64,000 nt of DNA. Source: Mycolicibacterium baixiangningiae. Its GTDB lineage: Bacteria > Actinomycetota > Actinomycetes > Mycobacteriales > Mycobacteriaceae. Position numbers and translations under genes: made by a program. Where the stretch lies: contig NZ_CP066218.1 of NCBI RefSeq assembly GCF_016313185.1, forward strand, positions 1,054,001 to 1,118,000, written 5' to 3'. Under the pieces are notes generated by a model. It searched no databases. It worked only from the letters and a program-made list of their open reading frames with translations, and was not told where the DNA came from. Each line of letters begins with the position of its first letter. Position 1 is the stretch's first letter. Positions 17,115-26,916 of the stretch are shown piece by piece.

Positions 17115-18500
17115 ATGGAGCGGTTGAGCGGGCTGGATGCGGGCCTGTTGTACAGCGAGTCGTCAGCGGTGCCGCTTCACGTGTGCTCGATCGTCGAGTT
17201 GGACACGTCGACGGTCCCGGGTGGGTACACCTTCGAGCGCTTCAGCAGTGATCTGGCGTCGCGCATGAGTGCGCTGCCGGAAATGCGAGCCAAGCTCGCC
17301 GACAGTCAGCTGAACCTCGACCATCCGGTATGGGTGGAGGACAGGGCTTTTGACCTGACCCGACACCTGAAGCGGATCAGTCTTCCGTCGCCGGGAGGAC
17401 GCCGAGAGCTGGCCGACATCTGCGCGCACATCGCGTCCAATCCGCTGGACCGTAGCAAGCCGCTGTGGGAGATGTGGGTGATCGAGGGCGTCGACGACAT
17501 CGACCCCGAGGACGGCGGCCCGCTCGCGTTGATGCTCAAGCTGCACCACGCCGCGGTCGACGGCATGGCAGCTGCCAACCTGCTCAACCAGCTGTGCGAT
17601 CCCGAGCCCGACGCCCCGCCTCGTGATCCCGTCGACGGTCCCGGTGACGCGACGCCCCTAGAGATCGCAGCGGGTGGGCTTCTGCGGTTCCTCACCCGTC
17701 CGTGGCAATTGACCCGGGTGATCCCCGAGGCGACGTCGACGATCGTCAAGACGGTGACCCGTGCAGCGTCCGGCACGGCGATGGCCGCACCGTTCACCGC
17801 TCCGACGACGCCGTTCAATGCGGAGCTCACCTCGGAGCGCAACATCGCCTTGGCGCAAATGGACCTCGACGATGTCAAACGGGTGAAGAACCGGTTCGAC
17901 GTCAAGATCAACGACGTGGTGATGGCATTGTGCTCGGGGGCGCTGCGCGGGTTCCTGGCCGATCGTGAGGAGCTGCCGGACACTCCGTTGATCGCCATGG
18001 TGCCGTCATCGGTGCGCGACCAGTCCGACCGCCCGGGCCGCAACCAACTCTCGGGAATGTTCTGCAACCTGCACACCGACATCGACGATCCGCTGGAACG
18101 GCTGCACGCCATCGCCGAATCGAATGCGCATGCAAAGGAACACAGCTCGTCGCTCGGCCCGACCCTGCTGGTCGACCTGGCCGAGGTCCTCTCTCGCGGA
18201 GCGTTCGGCTGGCTTCTGAGCATGCTGTCTCGCACACCGCTGACCCATACGGCGATCCACAACGTGGTCATGTCCAATGTCGCAGGGCCGCCGACCAAGC
18301 TGTATACGTGCGGCGCCGAAGTGAAAGCGCTCTACCCGCTCGGCCCGATCTTTCACGGTTCGGGTCTGAACATCACGGTGATGTCGCAGGGCGACAAGAT
18401 GAACGTGGGCATCATCTCGTGCCCGCAACTGGTAGACGACCTCTGGGACCTGGCCGACCGCTTCGACGCTGAGTTGCAGGAGTTGCTCAGCCGTTCCTGA
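17115..18500 (+). CDS. Wax ester synthase/diacylglycerol O-acyltransferase (WS/DGAT)
   Basis: The 461-residue enzyme starts M-E-R-L-S-G-L-D-A, typical of the family, and has the catalytic H-H-x-x-x-D-G motif (L-H-H-A-A-V-D-G-M) near residue 150. The C-terminal condensation-like half carries the usual N-V-x-G-P motif (S-N-V-A-G-P-P). It transfers fatty acyl groups from CoA to diacylglycerol or fatty alcohol, forming storage triacylglycerol or wax. Length is normal for the family. A GTG at 17106 could add three residues. The gene stands alone between palindromic elements 2 and 3. Confidence 0.92.
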   Translation: MERLSGLDAGLLYSESSAVPLHVCSIVELDTSTVPGGYTFERFSSDLASRMSALPEMRAKLADSQLNLDHPVWVEDRAFDLTRHLKRISLPSPGGRRELADICAHIASNPLDRSKPLWEMWVIEGVDDIDPEDGGPLALMLKLHHAAVDGMAAANLLNQLCDPEPDAPPRDPVDGPGDATPLEIAAGGLLRFLTRPWQLTRVIPEATSTIVKTVTRAASGTAMAAPFTAPTTPFNAELTSERNIALAQMDLDDVKRVKNRFDVKINDVVMALCSGALRGFLADREELPDTPLIAMVPSSVRDQSDRPGRNQLSGMFCNLHTDIDDPLERLHAIAESNAHAKEHSSSLGPTLLVDLAEVLSRGAFGWLLSMLSRTPLTHTAIHNVVMSNVAGPPTKLYTCGAEVKALYPLGPIFHGSGLNITVMSQGDKMNVGIISCPQLVDDLWDLADRFDAELQELLSRS

Positions 18501-18505
18501 GCTCG

Positions 18506-18564
18506 TTGAGTCTGCGATGACGGCTCACGCCTCTCGCACTTTGTCGCCGTAGCTGCAGAGTCAA
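18506..18564. repeat. Palindromic element, copy 3 (diverged), between convergent genes
   Basis: Arms at 18506-18515 and 18555-18564 pair at 9 of 10 positions. The interior shares the block CTCTCGCACTT with copy 2. It sits between the convergent WS/DGAT and jetC 3' ends, so it may act as a bidirectional terminator. Confidence 0.5.
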
Positions 18565-18583
18565 CTTGGCCTGGCCCTCGCGC

Positions 18584-21500
18584 CTACACCCCCGCGGGCA
18601 CCTTCGCTGAGCGCATCTCCTGCCGCAGCGTGCTGAACTCCGAGATCGTCCGCGTCGCCACCGTCGCGACCGGACGGGCGTTGCGACCCGTCGCCTCGGT
18701 CTTGCTCACCATCACCACACTGTCGATGTAGGGCTGGATCGTCGTCGCGTTCTGCACCGTCGCCACGATCACCAACTGGAAACCGAACTTGCGGAACGCC
18801 TGCAGCGCCTGTTGCGCGAACTGCGGATCGGATTTCGAGAACGCCTCGTCGAGCATCAGCTGCGCGAAAACCGGTTTGTTGTCACTGCTTTCGGGACTCG
18901 CCAGGTTGAAGCTCAACGCGCCCGCCAGGCAGAACGCCATCAGCTTCTCCTGCTCACCGCCGGAGTTGTCCCCGGCGTTGGAATGCGTGCGGATCAGCTC
19001 CTCGCTGGTCACATCCCATTCGGCGCAGTCGAAGGTGAAGCGGTTGCGGACATCGAGCGCATCCCGTGTCCACGCCTTGTCCTCCGGCGCCGTCGACGCC
19101 AACCTGTTGCGCAGCCGCAGGATGTCGGCGTACTGATCCAGGATCGCCTGCTTGTCACCCAGGCCCACCTCGGCGATGCGCCGCGAGATCGACCGCACCA
19201 CCTCCGTCAGCTCCGACACGGCGGTCAACGACCGCGGCGTCGCCCGCAACGTCAACCGGGTCCCGCGGTTGAACTCCACCGCCCCCAAACCGGTGTTGAC
19301 GCGCTCGATCTGCTCGGCGATGCGCCGCGCCTCCTGCTCGGCCACCCGGTGCAACGTCAGGATCGCATCGGGCGCCTGCTCGGTGACCAGTCGCATCATC
19401 CGCTCGTATGCCTCGGGCAGCTCCCGCTCGTCGATGTGCCGGCACAGCGCCACGTAGTCGTGCACGCGCTCGTCGAAGTTGGTGCTGTCATTGGGAATTG
19501 CGTCCGGGAACGCCGTGTCGAAGGTGTTGAGGATGCGGGCCAGCTCGTCGTACGAGCGGCGCCGGCTCTCCCGCAACTGCTCGCGCTCCTTCTTGATCGC
19601 GGCGAACAGCGCGTCGCGGTGTGGCTCGGGGTTCAGCAGCTCCAGCGAGACCGGCACCTGTCCGGCGTACCGGTGCAGCAGCTCTGTCAACGGTTCCGAG
19701 ACGAACGCCGGCTGGAGACGTTCCGAAAGTTCCAGCAGCCGAGTCCGTCGCCCGTCGAGATCGTCGCGGCGGGTCTGGATCGCACCCCGGCGCGTCATCA
19801 ACACCTGGATCTGTGACCAGCATTCGTCGGCGCGTGCGTTGAGGGCCTCGATGTCGGGATGGTCGGCGAGCAGCAGCTCGTACTGTTCGCGCAACCGGTC
19901 GGCGTGACCGTCGGCGGTCTCGACGTCGATCTGGCTCCACTGCGGGAACTGTTCGCAGATCGCCTTGCACGCCGCCGCCCGGTCCCGCCACTGCTGACGC
20001 TGCGCGGCGATCTCGTCAGCCAGCCGCCGCGCTTTCTGGTACGACTCCTCGGCGGCCGCCAGATCCATTGTCAGCGCGTTGATCTTCGCCGACACGTCGC
20101 CCTGGTACAGGTATTCCGACTGCTTGAGGGGGCGGCGGTCATCCTTGATCGCGAGACGTTCCGAGTCCTTGTACAGGCCGGTGTCGGTGACCGCGCGGCG
20201 GAACCGCGCGAACACGTCGGGGGTGTCGACGCAGATGTGATCACCGGCGGCGGTGATCACGTCGACAGCCTCGGCGGCGCACGGGTGCTGTCGATCGACG
20301 GCGAACAGCTTGCCCGCCAACGTGTTCAATTCGGGGTCGACCGGCTCGGCCCCGTAGAGCTTCGAGCGCACGTGGTGCAGCGACAGCCGGCCGCGCATGT
20401 TGGTCTCGTTGACGAACCGCAGCACCGCCGCCCAGTGCGCATCGGGCACCAGCAGCCGCAGCCCGGCCCCCCGCAGCACCTTCTCGACCGCTGTCCGCCA
20501 GCGCGTCTGATCCGGCCGCAGATCCATCAGCTCGGCGATGTACGGCACCTCCGACGCCTCGACACCGATTGCGGCACAGATCTGTTCGCGCATCACGAGC
20601 GCGAATTCCGGCAACGCCGACCCGACCTGCTCGACGCGCTTGAGCTCCTTGGCCGCTTCGTCACGGGCGATGCGCGCAGCCTTCTGCGCGTACTCCGCGT
20701 CGGTGGACGCCTCCCGGTTGCGCTCGACCTTCGCGAGCAGTTCGGTCGCCTCGGTGAGCAGGTCTTCGCGCAGATTCCAGAACTCGTCGGCGGTGTCCGG
20801 CACGTCGAGACCCTGGCCGGTCACCATGTCGTCGTACGCGCTGCGCCGGCGCGACACCTGCTCAGCCTCGGTCTCGGCGGCCGTCACCTGGGACTGCAGC
20901 GGACCGATGCTCGCGCTCGACCCGCTGATCTGTGCGTTGAGCGAATCCGCCTCGGCCTTGGCCAGATTCAGCGAGCGGGTGACGTCCTCGTACTCGTTGT
21001 CCAGCTGGTCGACCGTGGTGTCGAGCTGCGCGATCTGCGCCGGACACTGCGCCAGCCGGACGTGGTCGGTGTAGGCCCTCACCATCGGCAAGTCCACCAG
21101 GTCGATGATGCCGAGATCCGAGGACTCCGAGGCGTAGCGATGCTGGATCTTCTCGATGTCGCCGAGGATCTTGCGTTTGCGCTGCGCCACCGCCAGCAGT
21201 TCGCGTGCCTCCACCAGCGGGTCGATCTGCTTGAGTGCTTCGGGCAGGCGGGCCAGGCTGGCGGGTTCGTCGAGCATGAACTCACGGACGAACTGTTCCA
21301 GTCCGCCAACGCTTTTCAGCGATTTCGCCTTGCCGAGCAGCTGCTGGGCGGCGTCGGAGGCGCGGATGCCGATCGTCGCGTACAGCTGCGCCAGATACTG
21401 CGACTCCACCTTCGTGGTGAACCGCCAGCCGTCCTCTTTGAACACCCCGGTGTCGAAACGGCCCGCGGCCCAGCGGTTGCACACATCCTCGATGTCGAGG

Positions 21501-21943
21501 TCACCGTCGCCCAGCACGAACCGGCTCGACGAGTCCGACCGGGACTCACCGGTCAGCCACTTGAGGACCAGCCCGGTGACGGTGCGGCCGGAGTCGCCGG
21601 CATAGGTGACCGCCACCGCCGACCAGGCGGTGCCGTCGCCGCGCAGATACATCACCCGGCTGGTGCCGCCGTCGCTGCGCTGACCCCAGGCACCGCGGAC
21701 GTATTTGTCGACAGTGCGCCGCCCCGCGCTCGACCCCGCCGCGGTGTGGTCGCCGGAGGCGTTGAAATTGCGCCGGTTGAACGGCAGGAAGCCGAGCGAG
21801 ATCGCGTCCAGCAGTGAGGATTTGCCACTGCCCGACGCACCGGCGATCAGGGCGCCGCCGACGCTGAACGGGATCGAGTGGTAGCCGTCGAAGACGCCCC
21901 AGTTGATGATCTGGAGCCGGGACAGATGGAATTGTTCAGTCAT
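18584..21943 (-). CDS. jetC: JetC/MksB: SMC-like ATPase of a condensin/Wadjet complex
   Basis: The 1119-residue protein has an SMC/ABC head split over both ends: Walker [10 protein letters not shown] near residue 35, and at the C-terminus the signature [11 protein letters not shown] followed by [10 protein letters not shown] (Walker B and D-loop). Long coiled-coil stretches fill the middle around a hinge-like section. In Wadjet (JetABCD) this motor extrudes DNA loops and the JetD nuclease cuts small circular DNA; without JetD the MksBEF version compacts the chromosome. It overlaps jetB by eight bases. No jetD/DUF3322-DUF2220 gene follows; the next gene is a convergent WS/DGAT. Confidence 0.88.
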   Translation of the reverse strand: MTEQFHLSRLQIINWGVFDGYHSIPFSVGGALIAGASGSGKSSLLDAISLGFLPFNRRNFNASGDHTAAGSSAGRRTVDKYVRGAWGQRSDGGTSRVMYLRGDGTAWSAVAVTYAGDSGRTVTGLVLKWLTGESRSDSSSRFVLGDGDLDIEDVCNRWAAGRFDTGVFKEDGWRFTTKVESQYLAQLYATIGIRASDAAQQLLGKAKSLKSVGGLEQFVREFMLDEPASLARLPEALKQIDPLVEARELLAVAQRKRKILGDIEKIQHRYASESSDLGIIDLVDLPMVRAYTDHVRLAQCPAQIAQLDTTVDQLDNEYEDVTRSLNLAKAEADSLNAQISGSSASIGPLQSQVTAAETEAEQVSRRRSAYDDMVTGQGLDVPDTADEFWNLREDLLTEATELLAKVERNREASTDAEYAQKAARIARDEAAKELKRVEQVGSALPEFALVMREQICAAIGVEASEVPYIAELMDLRPDQTRWRTAVEKVLRGAGLRLLVPDAHWAAVLRFVNETNMRGRLSLHHVRSKLYGAEPVDPELNTLAGKLFAVDRQHPCAAEAVDVITAAGDHICVDTPDVFARFRRAVTDTGLYKDSERLAIKDDRRPLKQSEYLYQGDVSAKINALTMDLAAAEESYQKARRLADEIAAQRQQWRDRAAACKAICEQFPQWSQIDVETADGHADRLREQYELLLADHPDIEALNARADECWSQIQVLMTRRGAIQTRRDDLDGRRTRLLELSERLQPAFVSEPLTELLHRYAGQVPVSLELLNPEPHRDALFAAIKKEREQLRESRRRSYDELARILNTFDTAFPDAIPNDSTNFDERVHDYVALCRHIDERELPEAYERMMRLVTEQAPDAILTLHRVAEQEARRIAEQIERVNTGLGAVEFNRGTRLTLRATPRSLTAVSELTEVVRSISRRIAEVGLGDKQAILDQYADILRLRNRLASTAPEDKAWTRDALDVRNRFTFDCAEWDVTSEELIRTHSNAGDNSGGEQEKLMAFCLAGALSFNLASPESSDNKPVFAQLMLDEAFSKSDPQFAQQALQAFRKFGFQLVIVATVQNATTIQPYIDSVVMVSKTEATGRNARPVATVATRTISEFSTLRQEMRSAKVPAGV

Positions 21944-22619
21944 CGAGCTCTGCTTCTACTTGCGGTGCACCGCCACCGAGCAGCTGTTCGAACTGCTGCT
22001 GCAACTCGGTGATCACCGAGGCCGTCATGACCGCGTTGATCACCGGGCTGATGGTGTAGCTGTCCTCGTCGTCGCGGCTGCGGCGCAGGATCTCGAGGGC
22101 TGCCAACCGGGCGATGGCGCCGTCGATCCGCGCGGTGAAGGTCACCGCGTCGCGGTCGGTGTCGTTGAGGACCCCGGCGAACAATCCGTGCATCTCCTCG
22201 CGGCTGATCAGCACGCTCTGCCCGCCCGACGCGCGCATCATCTGCGCCAGGTGCAAGGCCAGGATCGAGTCGTAGGTGCCCAGCGGTTCGCGGCGCAAAA
22301 GCTTTGCGCCCCGCGCAGAGTCGTAACGGGCCTGTTCGACGAACGCGACGTCGGTGCCGTCGACGATGCGGAGCAGCAGGTCGAGTTCCGAGAGTCGCAC
22401 GCTGAGCTGTTTGCGGTACTCGAGCACCCAGCTGAACAGGTCGCTGTCGGACTCTGCGCTGATGTAGCGGCGGGTGAGCAGGTTCTGCAGCGCCCAGCAC
22501 GCCCGGTCGGGCAGTTCGGAGACGTCACCGTCCCACCGTGGCCTGCGCTGGTGCGGGGGACGGGCGTTCTGGTCGACCTGCGGAAGCGAGGAGAAGTCGA
22601 TGTCTGGCTCGGTGGTCAC
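21936..22619 (-). CDS. jetB: JetB/MksE (DUF4194) subunit
   Basis: The 227-residue protein fits the DUF4194/JetB (MksE) kite-subunit family in length, position between jetA and jetC, and sequence character: a long acidic N-terminus, then W-A-L-Q-N-L-L and L-L-R-I-V-D-G and a C-terminal winged-helix-like part. It bridges the kleisin-like JetA and the ATPase. The start overlaps the jetA stop as ATGA and its end overlaps jetC by eight bases, so the three subunits are translationally coupled. Confidence 0.85.
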   Translation of the reverse strand: MTTEPDIDFSSLPQVDQNARPPHQRRPRWDGDVSELPDRACWALQNLLTRRYISAESDSDLFSWVLEYRKQLSVRLSELDLLLRIVDGTDVAFVEQARYDSARGAKLLRREPLGTYDSILALHLAQMMRASGGQSVLISREEMHGLFAGVLNDTDRDAVTFTARIDGAIARLAALEILRRSRDDEDSYTISPVINAVMTASVITELQQQFEQLLGGGAPQVEAELDD

Positions 22620-24064
22620 TGCGAAACTCCGGCGAGGGTGGTGATCGGTTCGGTGAAATGCAGGTCGGGGACGGCGATCTCGCGGTCGCGGCCGTCGAGG
22701 GAGCGGAACCGGACGGTGGTCGACGCCGGCTGCCTGTCATTCGGTTGTTTCAACGCCCATGACCACAGCACGATGACGTGGCCCAGATAGGCCCCCTGTC
22801 CCGAACGGCCGAGCATGTCAACCGCCTGCGAGAGGGAGACGGGGAGCGCGGCGTTGAGCATCTCCGACATGGCGGGCGCGTCGACCTGCGTGGTGAGTGC
22901 CGCGAAGCTGGTCAGGTCCACCTCGCCCTCGGCGGGCCTTGCGGGTTTCGGTGCGGACAGGTCGCCGATCTTGAACGTCAGCGCGCCGACCGAGCTGATG
23001 GAGTGGCGGGCGAGCGGGACGTCGATGCCCAGCCGCGAGTCGGTCAGCGAGGTCTTGAGCAGGGCGCGGGCGGCGCCGATGGCCTCGTTGAGCTGGCGGG
23101 CCACGCCGCGGCTCTGCTCGAGCGTGCCGAACGCGGTGAAGCGTTTGACCCGCTGGGCGCAGCGCTGCTGGATGCGTTCGACTTCGTCGATCTGGTGGCC
23201 GACCAGCTCGAAGAACCCGGCCATCACCTTGCGAAGGGCCGGGTCGAGCGCGGGTAGCGCCTCGGCGACCGCGGCGACGTCGGCCTCGAATTCGGCGCGC
23301 TGGTCGGGGTCGTTGATCATCCGCAGAAACGCGCGGTGGCTGTCGCGGCCCTGCGAATCCCACGCCGCCTGGTAGTCGGCGTACATCTGGCGCTGCCGGT
23401 CGCGGTACTCGGCATTGCTGTCGATCGGCTCGTCCAGCGCGGCGGTGGCCTGCTCGATCATCGACCCGTACTGCCCGATGTCGGTGATGAGCCGTTCCAT
23501 CTGCAGGGCGATGGCGCGGGCCTCGTCGTAGGCGTCGGTGACGTCGGGATCCGGGCGCTGGCCGGCGTCAAGGTCGTCGAGCTCGGCCTGCAGCACCGCG
23601 ATCTCGGCTTCGATGCTCTTGCGGATCCGTGCGGGGTCGTTGCCGACGCGGATGGCCACCTGCTTGAGGCGCGAGGCGATGCCGTTGATGGAGCCGCCGG
23701 TGGCGATGGTGTCCTGGCGGCGCATCCCGCGCAGGAAGTCCAGCGCCCGGCGCGCGTCCTGGGTGAGGTAGCAGATGTTCTGGTCGCTGCGTTCGTCGAC
23801 GATGCGGTGCAGCCAGCCCTGGCTGGCCCACGACTTGATCAGCGCGAGCCCGGATGCCCCGTCGGGGTCGAGTTCGTGCAGGTCCCGCTCGAGCCGGACC
23901 ACCAGCTCCGTCTCGGGAACCACGCCGTCGGCCAGATGGCGCTCCATGAGCGTCACGTAGAGCCCGAGATTGTTGGTGGCCAGCAGCCGGATCGCCCGGG
24001 ATCCGTGCAGGTCGCGGTTGAGTTCGAGCAGCTCAGCCGCCGACAGCCCCCTGTTGTCGTCCAC
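22616..24064 (-). CDS. jetA: JetA/MksF (DUF3375) kleisin-like subunit
   Basis: This 482-residue protein belongs to the DUF3375/JetA (MksF) family by its opening ([11 protein letters not shown]), winged-helix region and long helices in the middle. The kleisin closes the ring made by the ATPase heads. I take the GTG at 24064, which has GAGGA six bases upstream and gives the normal family length; reading further upstream adds an unrelated low-complexity stretch. It is first in the jetA-jetB-jetC operon, and the promoter must lie in the 91 bases before it or further upstream. Confidence 0.86.
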   Translation of the reverse strand: MDDNRGLSAAELLELNRDLHGSRAIRLLATNNLGLYVTLMERHLADGVVPETELVVRLERDLHELDPDGASGLALIKSWASQGWLHRIVDERSDQNICYLTQDARRALDFLRGMRRQDTIATGGSINGIASRLKQVAIRVGNDPARIRKSIEAEIAVLQAELDDLDAGQRPDPDVTDAYDEARAIALQMERLITDIGQYGSMIEQATAALDEPIDSNAEYRDRQRQMYADYQAAWDSQGRDSHRAFLRMINDPDQRAEFEADVAAVAEALPALDPALRKVMAGFFELVGHQIDEVERIQQRCAQRVKRFTAFGTLEQSRGVARQLNEAIGAARALLKTSLTDSRLGIDVPLARHSISSVGALTFKIGDLSAPKPARPAEGEVDLTSFAALTTQVDAPAMSEMLNAALPVSLSQAVDMLGRSGQGAYLGHVIVLWSWALKQPNDRQPASTTVRFRSLDGRDREIAVPDLHFTEPITTLAGVSQ

Positions 24065-24155
24065 CTGCCATCCTCGATCTGTCCGCGTCCCTCTGCCTCG
24101 CCCGTGGCCGGACGACCCAACATAGGCCACGGCGGGGACATCAGCGGCGCGGGGC

Positions 24156-25853
24156 CTACAGGTCGAGGACGAGCTCCGCGGTGGGTATCGCCGAGCAGAT
24201 GAGCACCGACCCGTCGGGCGGCTCTTCCAGCGGCGGCGGCGCGTACTCGGCCGTGCCGGCGATGACGTCGGTGACACAGATGTGGCAAACACCGCTGCGG
24301 CAGGAGTATCGGGTGGGGACGTCGCACGCCTCGGCGAGGTCGAGGAGGCTCCGGTAGTCGCGCGACCAGTTGACCGTCAGTCCGGTGCGCGCGAAGGTCA
24401 CCGCGGGGCCGTCACCGGGCACACCCGGCGGCGCATGCGGACGCACCGCCGGCGGTGCGTCGGTGACTCCGGGGTTGATGGCGGCCCTCGCCCCGAACAG
24501 CTCGCTGTGGATGCGCGTCGGCTCCATGCCGGACGCGACGAGTGCGGCGCGCATCGTGTCCATGAACCCGGCCGGGCCGCAGAGGTAGATCGCGGCGTCT
24601 GTCGGGAGATCCATCGCGGCGAGCGCGCTGCCGTCCAACCGCGGGCCGCTCGCCGTGTGGACCACGTGCTGCGCGGCGTCCGGTAACGCGGTGAGCAGTC
24701 GGTCGACTTCGGCGGCGAACGCGTGGGATTCGCGATCACGGGTGGTGTGCACCCAGATGACCCTGCGCGCGCTGCGCTCAGCGGCGAGCCGATGCAGCAT
24801 CGCCAGCACCGGAGTGCAGCCCACGCCCGCGGACAGCAGCACGACGGGGCGCTCCTCGTCGACGAGCACGAAATCACCTCGGGGAGCAGCACAGTCGATC
24901 GTCGACCCGACACGGATCTCGGCATGCAGCCACCGGCTGACCAGGCCGTGCGCTTCCCGTTTGACGCTGATGCGGTACCGGCCTGCGCTGCTGTCACCGG
25001 ACAGCGAGTAGCTGCGCAGCGGCGCGGGCTGCCCCGCGCCCGACACCCGGACGGTCAGATACTGACCGGGGAGTGCCGGTAAAAGGGATACACCGTCGGC
25101 AGATTCGACGTCGATCGACAGCACGTCCTCGGTTTCGTGCCGGGTGGCCACGACCCGCAGCTTCCGGAACCCCTGCCACGCCGGCCCGGTGGTCCCATGG
25201 GCGTCGAGGAGTTCGCGGAACGACTGCACCCATCCCGGGCTGAGCGCGGGGAGGTCGACGGCACGGCGCAGCGTGTCGACATCGCGTCCCGGCAGATACA
25301 ACAGCGCGTCGACGTCGGCGACCGAGAGCGCATGCGGGCCTCGCTGTGTGCGCACGATCTCGTCGCCCGCGGTCACCATGCCCTCGGCGATGACGCGGAG
25401 GTAGAACCCGGGTCGGTGATGCGACACCAGGAGATTCGGCATCCGCGGTTCGCCGAGCCGCATGCCGACCCGGAAGCAGGTCACCCGGGGTTGGGTGACC
25501 TCGAATTCGGCGTCGCCGATCCGGTAGCGGTCGCCGATGCAGACGGCGTCGTCCGGCAGCCCGTCCACGGTGAAGTTCTCGCCGAAGCATCCGGGTGTCA
25601 GGTCGTCGCGTTCGAGGACGGCGCGCCAGTGGTCGTAGGACTCGTTCTGGTAGACGAGCACCGCGCGGTTCTCGCCGCCGTGGCCGTTGAGGTCGCCCTG
25701 TCCGTCGCCGTCGATGTTGAGTCGACGCACCATGACTGGACCGTCCACCGGAGCCTTCCAGACGCCGGTGTGCACAGTCTTGTCCTGCCACTGAACATCC
25801 CGGGGGAACCCGACATTGACGGACACGAGATGGCCGGACGCCGAGGTCGTCAT
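24156..25853 (-). CDS. MOSC / flavin reductase / [2Fe-2S] ferredoxin fusion oxidoreductase
   Basis: The 565-residue protein joins three modules. Residues 1 to about 220 are a YiiM-like MOSC domain (G-D-G-Q-G-D-L-N-G-H-G-G-E-N-R-A-V and the T-C-F-R-V-G cysteine). About 235-460 is an FAD/NAD(P)H reductase with R-S-Y-S-L-S-G for FAD and G-V-G-C-T-P and C-G-P-A-G-F-M for pyridine nucleotide. The last 90 residues are a plant-type ferredoxin with S-C-R-S-G-V-C-H-I-C and a distal I-C-S. It probably passes electrons from NAD(P)H to a molybdenum-type or N-hydroxylated substrate site on the MOSC part. ATG 25853 is preceded by GAGGAAGG. Confidence 0.87.
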   Translation of the reverse strand: MTTSASGHLVSVNVGFPRDVQWQDKTVHTGVWKAPVDGPVMVRRLNIDGDGQGDLNGHGGENRAVLVYQNESYDHWRAVLERDDLTPGCFGENFTVDGLPDDAVCIGDRYRIGDAEFEVTQPRVTCFRVGMRLGEPRMPNLLVSHHRPGFYLRVIAEGMVTAGDEIVRTQRGPHALSVADVDALLYLPGRDVDTLRRAVDLPALSPGWVQSFRELLDAHGTTGPAWQGFRKLRVVATRHETEDVLSIDVESADGVSLLPALPGQYLTVRVSGAGQPAPLRSYSLSGDSSAGRYRISVKREAHGLVSRWLHAEIRVGSTIDCAAPRGDFVLVDEERPVVLLSAGVGCTPVLAMLHRLAAERSARRVIWVHTTRDRESHAFAAEVDRLLTALPDAAQHVVHTASGPRLDGSALAAMDLPTDAAIYLCGPAGFMDTMRAALVASGMEPTRIHSELFGARAAINPGVTDAPPAVRPHAPPGVPGDGPAVTFARTGLTVNWSRDYRSLLDLAEACDVPTRYSCRSGVCHICVTDVIAGTAEYAPPPLEEPPDGSVLICSAIPTAELVLDL

Positions 25854-25984
25854 CGCCCCACCTTCCTCGCCGCGCACTCGTGTGCAGAATGGGATGCCCG
25901 GCCCAGAGTATGCCTGCGATCAGCGCAGGTCAACGCACAGATGGCGACACGGCGCTGGCGCAAACCGGCGGAGCGTGCACATAA

Positions 25985-26000
25985 TGGGTCACATAACCCA
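25985..26000. promoter_or_regulatory. TGGG-N8-CCCA operator before the alpha/beta hydrolase
   Basis: TGGGT and ACCCA half-sites are separated by six bases. CATAAT (25980-25985), a plausible -10, abuts the site, so binding would block initiation. Similar 16-bp dyads lie at 26889-26904, 28261-28276 and 28283-28298. Confidence 0.7.
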
Positions 26001-26017
26001 AAACTGAGGAGAGATCC

Positions 26018-26887
26018 ATGTCCGCTGTGCACCACCGCTACGCGACCGTCGACGGCCACCGGCTGTTCTACCGCGAGGCCGGTGATCCTGCCGCCCCGAC
26101 CGTGCTTCTGTTGCACGGATATCCGACCAGTTCGTACATGTTCCGGCATCTCGTTCCCGCCCTCGCCGACAGCTACCACGTCATCGCGCCCGACCATCTC
26201 GGCTTCGGGCTGTCCGATGCGCCCGGCGTCGAGGATTTCGACTACACCTTCGACAGCCTGACCGCCTTGACCGCGGGCCTGCTCGAGCACCTCGGGATCA
26301 GCCGGTACGGGATCTACGTGCAGGATTACGGCGCCCCGATCGGCTGGCGGCTCGCGCTGGCGGATCCGGACGCGGTGACTGCGATCATCACCCAGAATGG
26401 CAACGGGTACGACGCCGGCTTCGTCGAGGGTTTCTGGAAAGCCGTGTGGGACTACCACCGTGAGCAGACGCCGGATACAGAAGCGCCTGTGCGCGAGGCC
26501 CTCTCGCTGGAGGCGATCCGCTGGCAGTACGTCACCGGCGTGGCCGACGAATCCCTGCTGAACCCTGAGGCGTGGTATCACGACCACGCGCTGGTGTCCC
26601 GTCCCGGCAATGACGCGGTGCAACTCAAGTTGTTCCTCGACTACGCCACCAACTCGCCGCTCTACCCCCGCCTGCACGAGTACTTCCGTGCCTCGCGCGT
26701 GCCGCTGCTGGCGGTGTGGGGCCGCGGCGACGAGATCTTCGGACCGGACGGCGCGCGCGCCTTCGCCGACGATCTGCCCGACGCCGAGATCCACCTGCTC
26801 GACGGCGGACACTTCCTGCTCGAGTCGGCGTTCGACGACGCCACCGCGCTGATCCGTGACTTCCTCGACCGCCGGATGCCGCGATGA
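26018..26887 (+). CDS. Alpha/beta hydrolase with Asp nucleophile (haloalkane dehalogenase/epoxide hydrolase-like)
   Basis: The 289-residue enzyme has H-G-Y-P-T-S-S-Y-M-F-R (oxyanion region, as in haloalkane dehalogenases), the nucleophile elbow V-Q-D-Y-G-A-P-I-G with Asp instead of Ser, a late acid (G-R-G-D-E-I-F-G) and the catalytic His in G-G-H-F. An Asp nucleophile means a dehalogenase or epoxide-hydrolase type mechanism. In true haloalkane dehalogenases the residue after the Asp is a halide-binding Trp; here it is Tyr, so dehalogenation is uncertain. GAGGAGA precedes the ATG. The operator at 25985-26000 ties it to the TetR pair and the operon downstream. Confidence 0.82.
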   Translation: MSAVHHRYATVDGHRLFYREAGDPAAPTVLLLHGYPTSSYMFRHLVPALADSYHVIAPDHLGFGLSDAPGVEDFDYTFDSLTALTAGLLEHLGISRYGIYVQDYGAPIGWRLALADPDAVTAIITQNGNGYDAGFVEGFWKAVWDYHREQTPDTEAPVREALSLEAIRWQYVTGVADESLLNPEAWYHDHALVSRPGNDAVQLKLFLDYATNSPLYPRLHEYFRASRVPLLAVWGRGDEIFGPDGARAFADDLPDAEIHLLDGGHFLLESAFDDATALIRDFLDRRMPR

Positions 26888-26888
26888 G

Positions 26889-26910
26889 TGGGCCGGCCAT
26901 CCCATAAAGT
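26889..26910 (+). promoter_or_regulatory. TGGG-N8-CCCA operator and leaderless promoter of the first tetR
   Basis: TGGG (26889-26892) and CCCA (26901-26904) form the dyad. TAAAGT at 26905-26910 fits the TANNNT -10 of mycobacteria and lies six bases before the ATG at 26917, so transcription probably begins at the start codon (leaderless). The dyad covers the spacer just upstream of the -10, as expected for autorepression. Confidence 0.65.
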
Positions 26911-26916
26911 AGGGGG

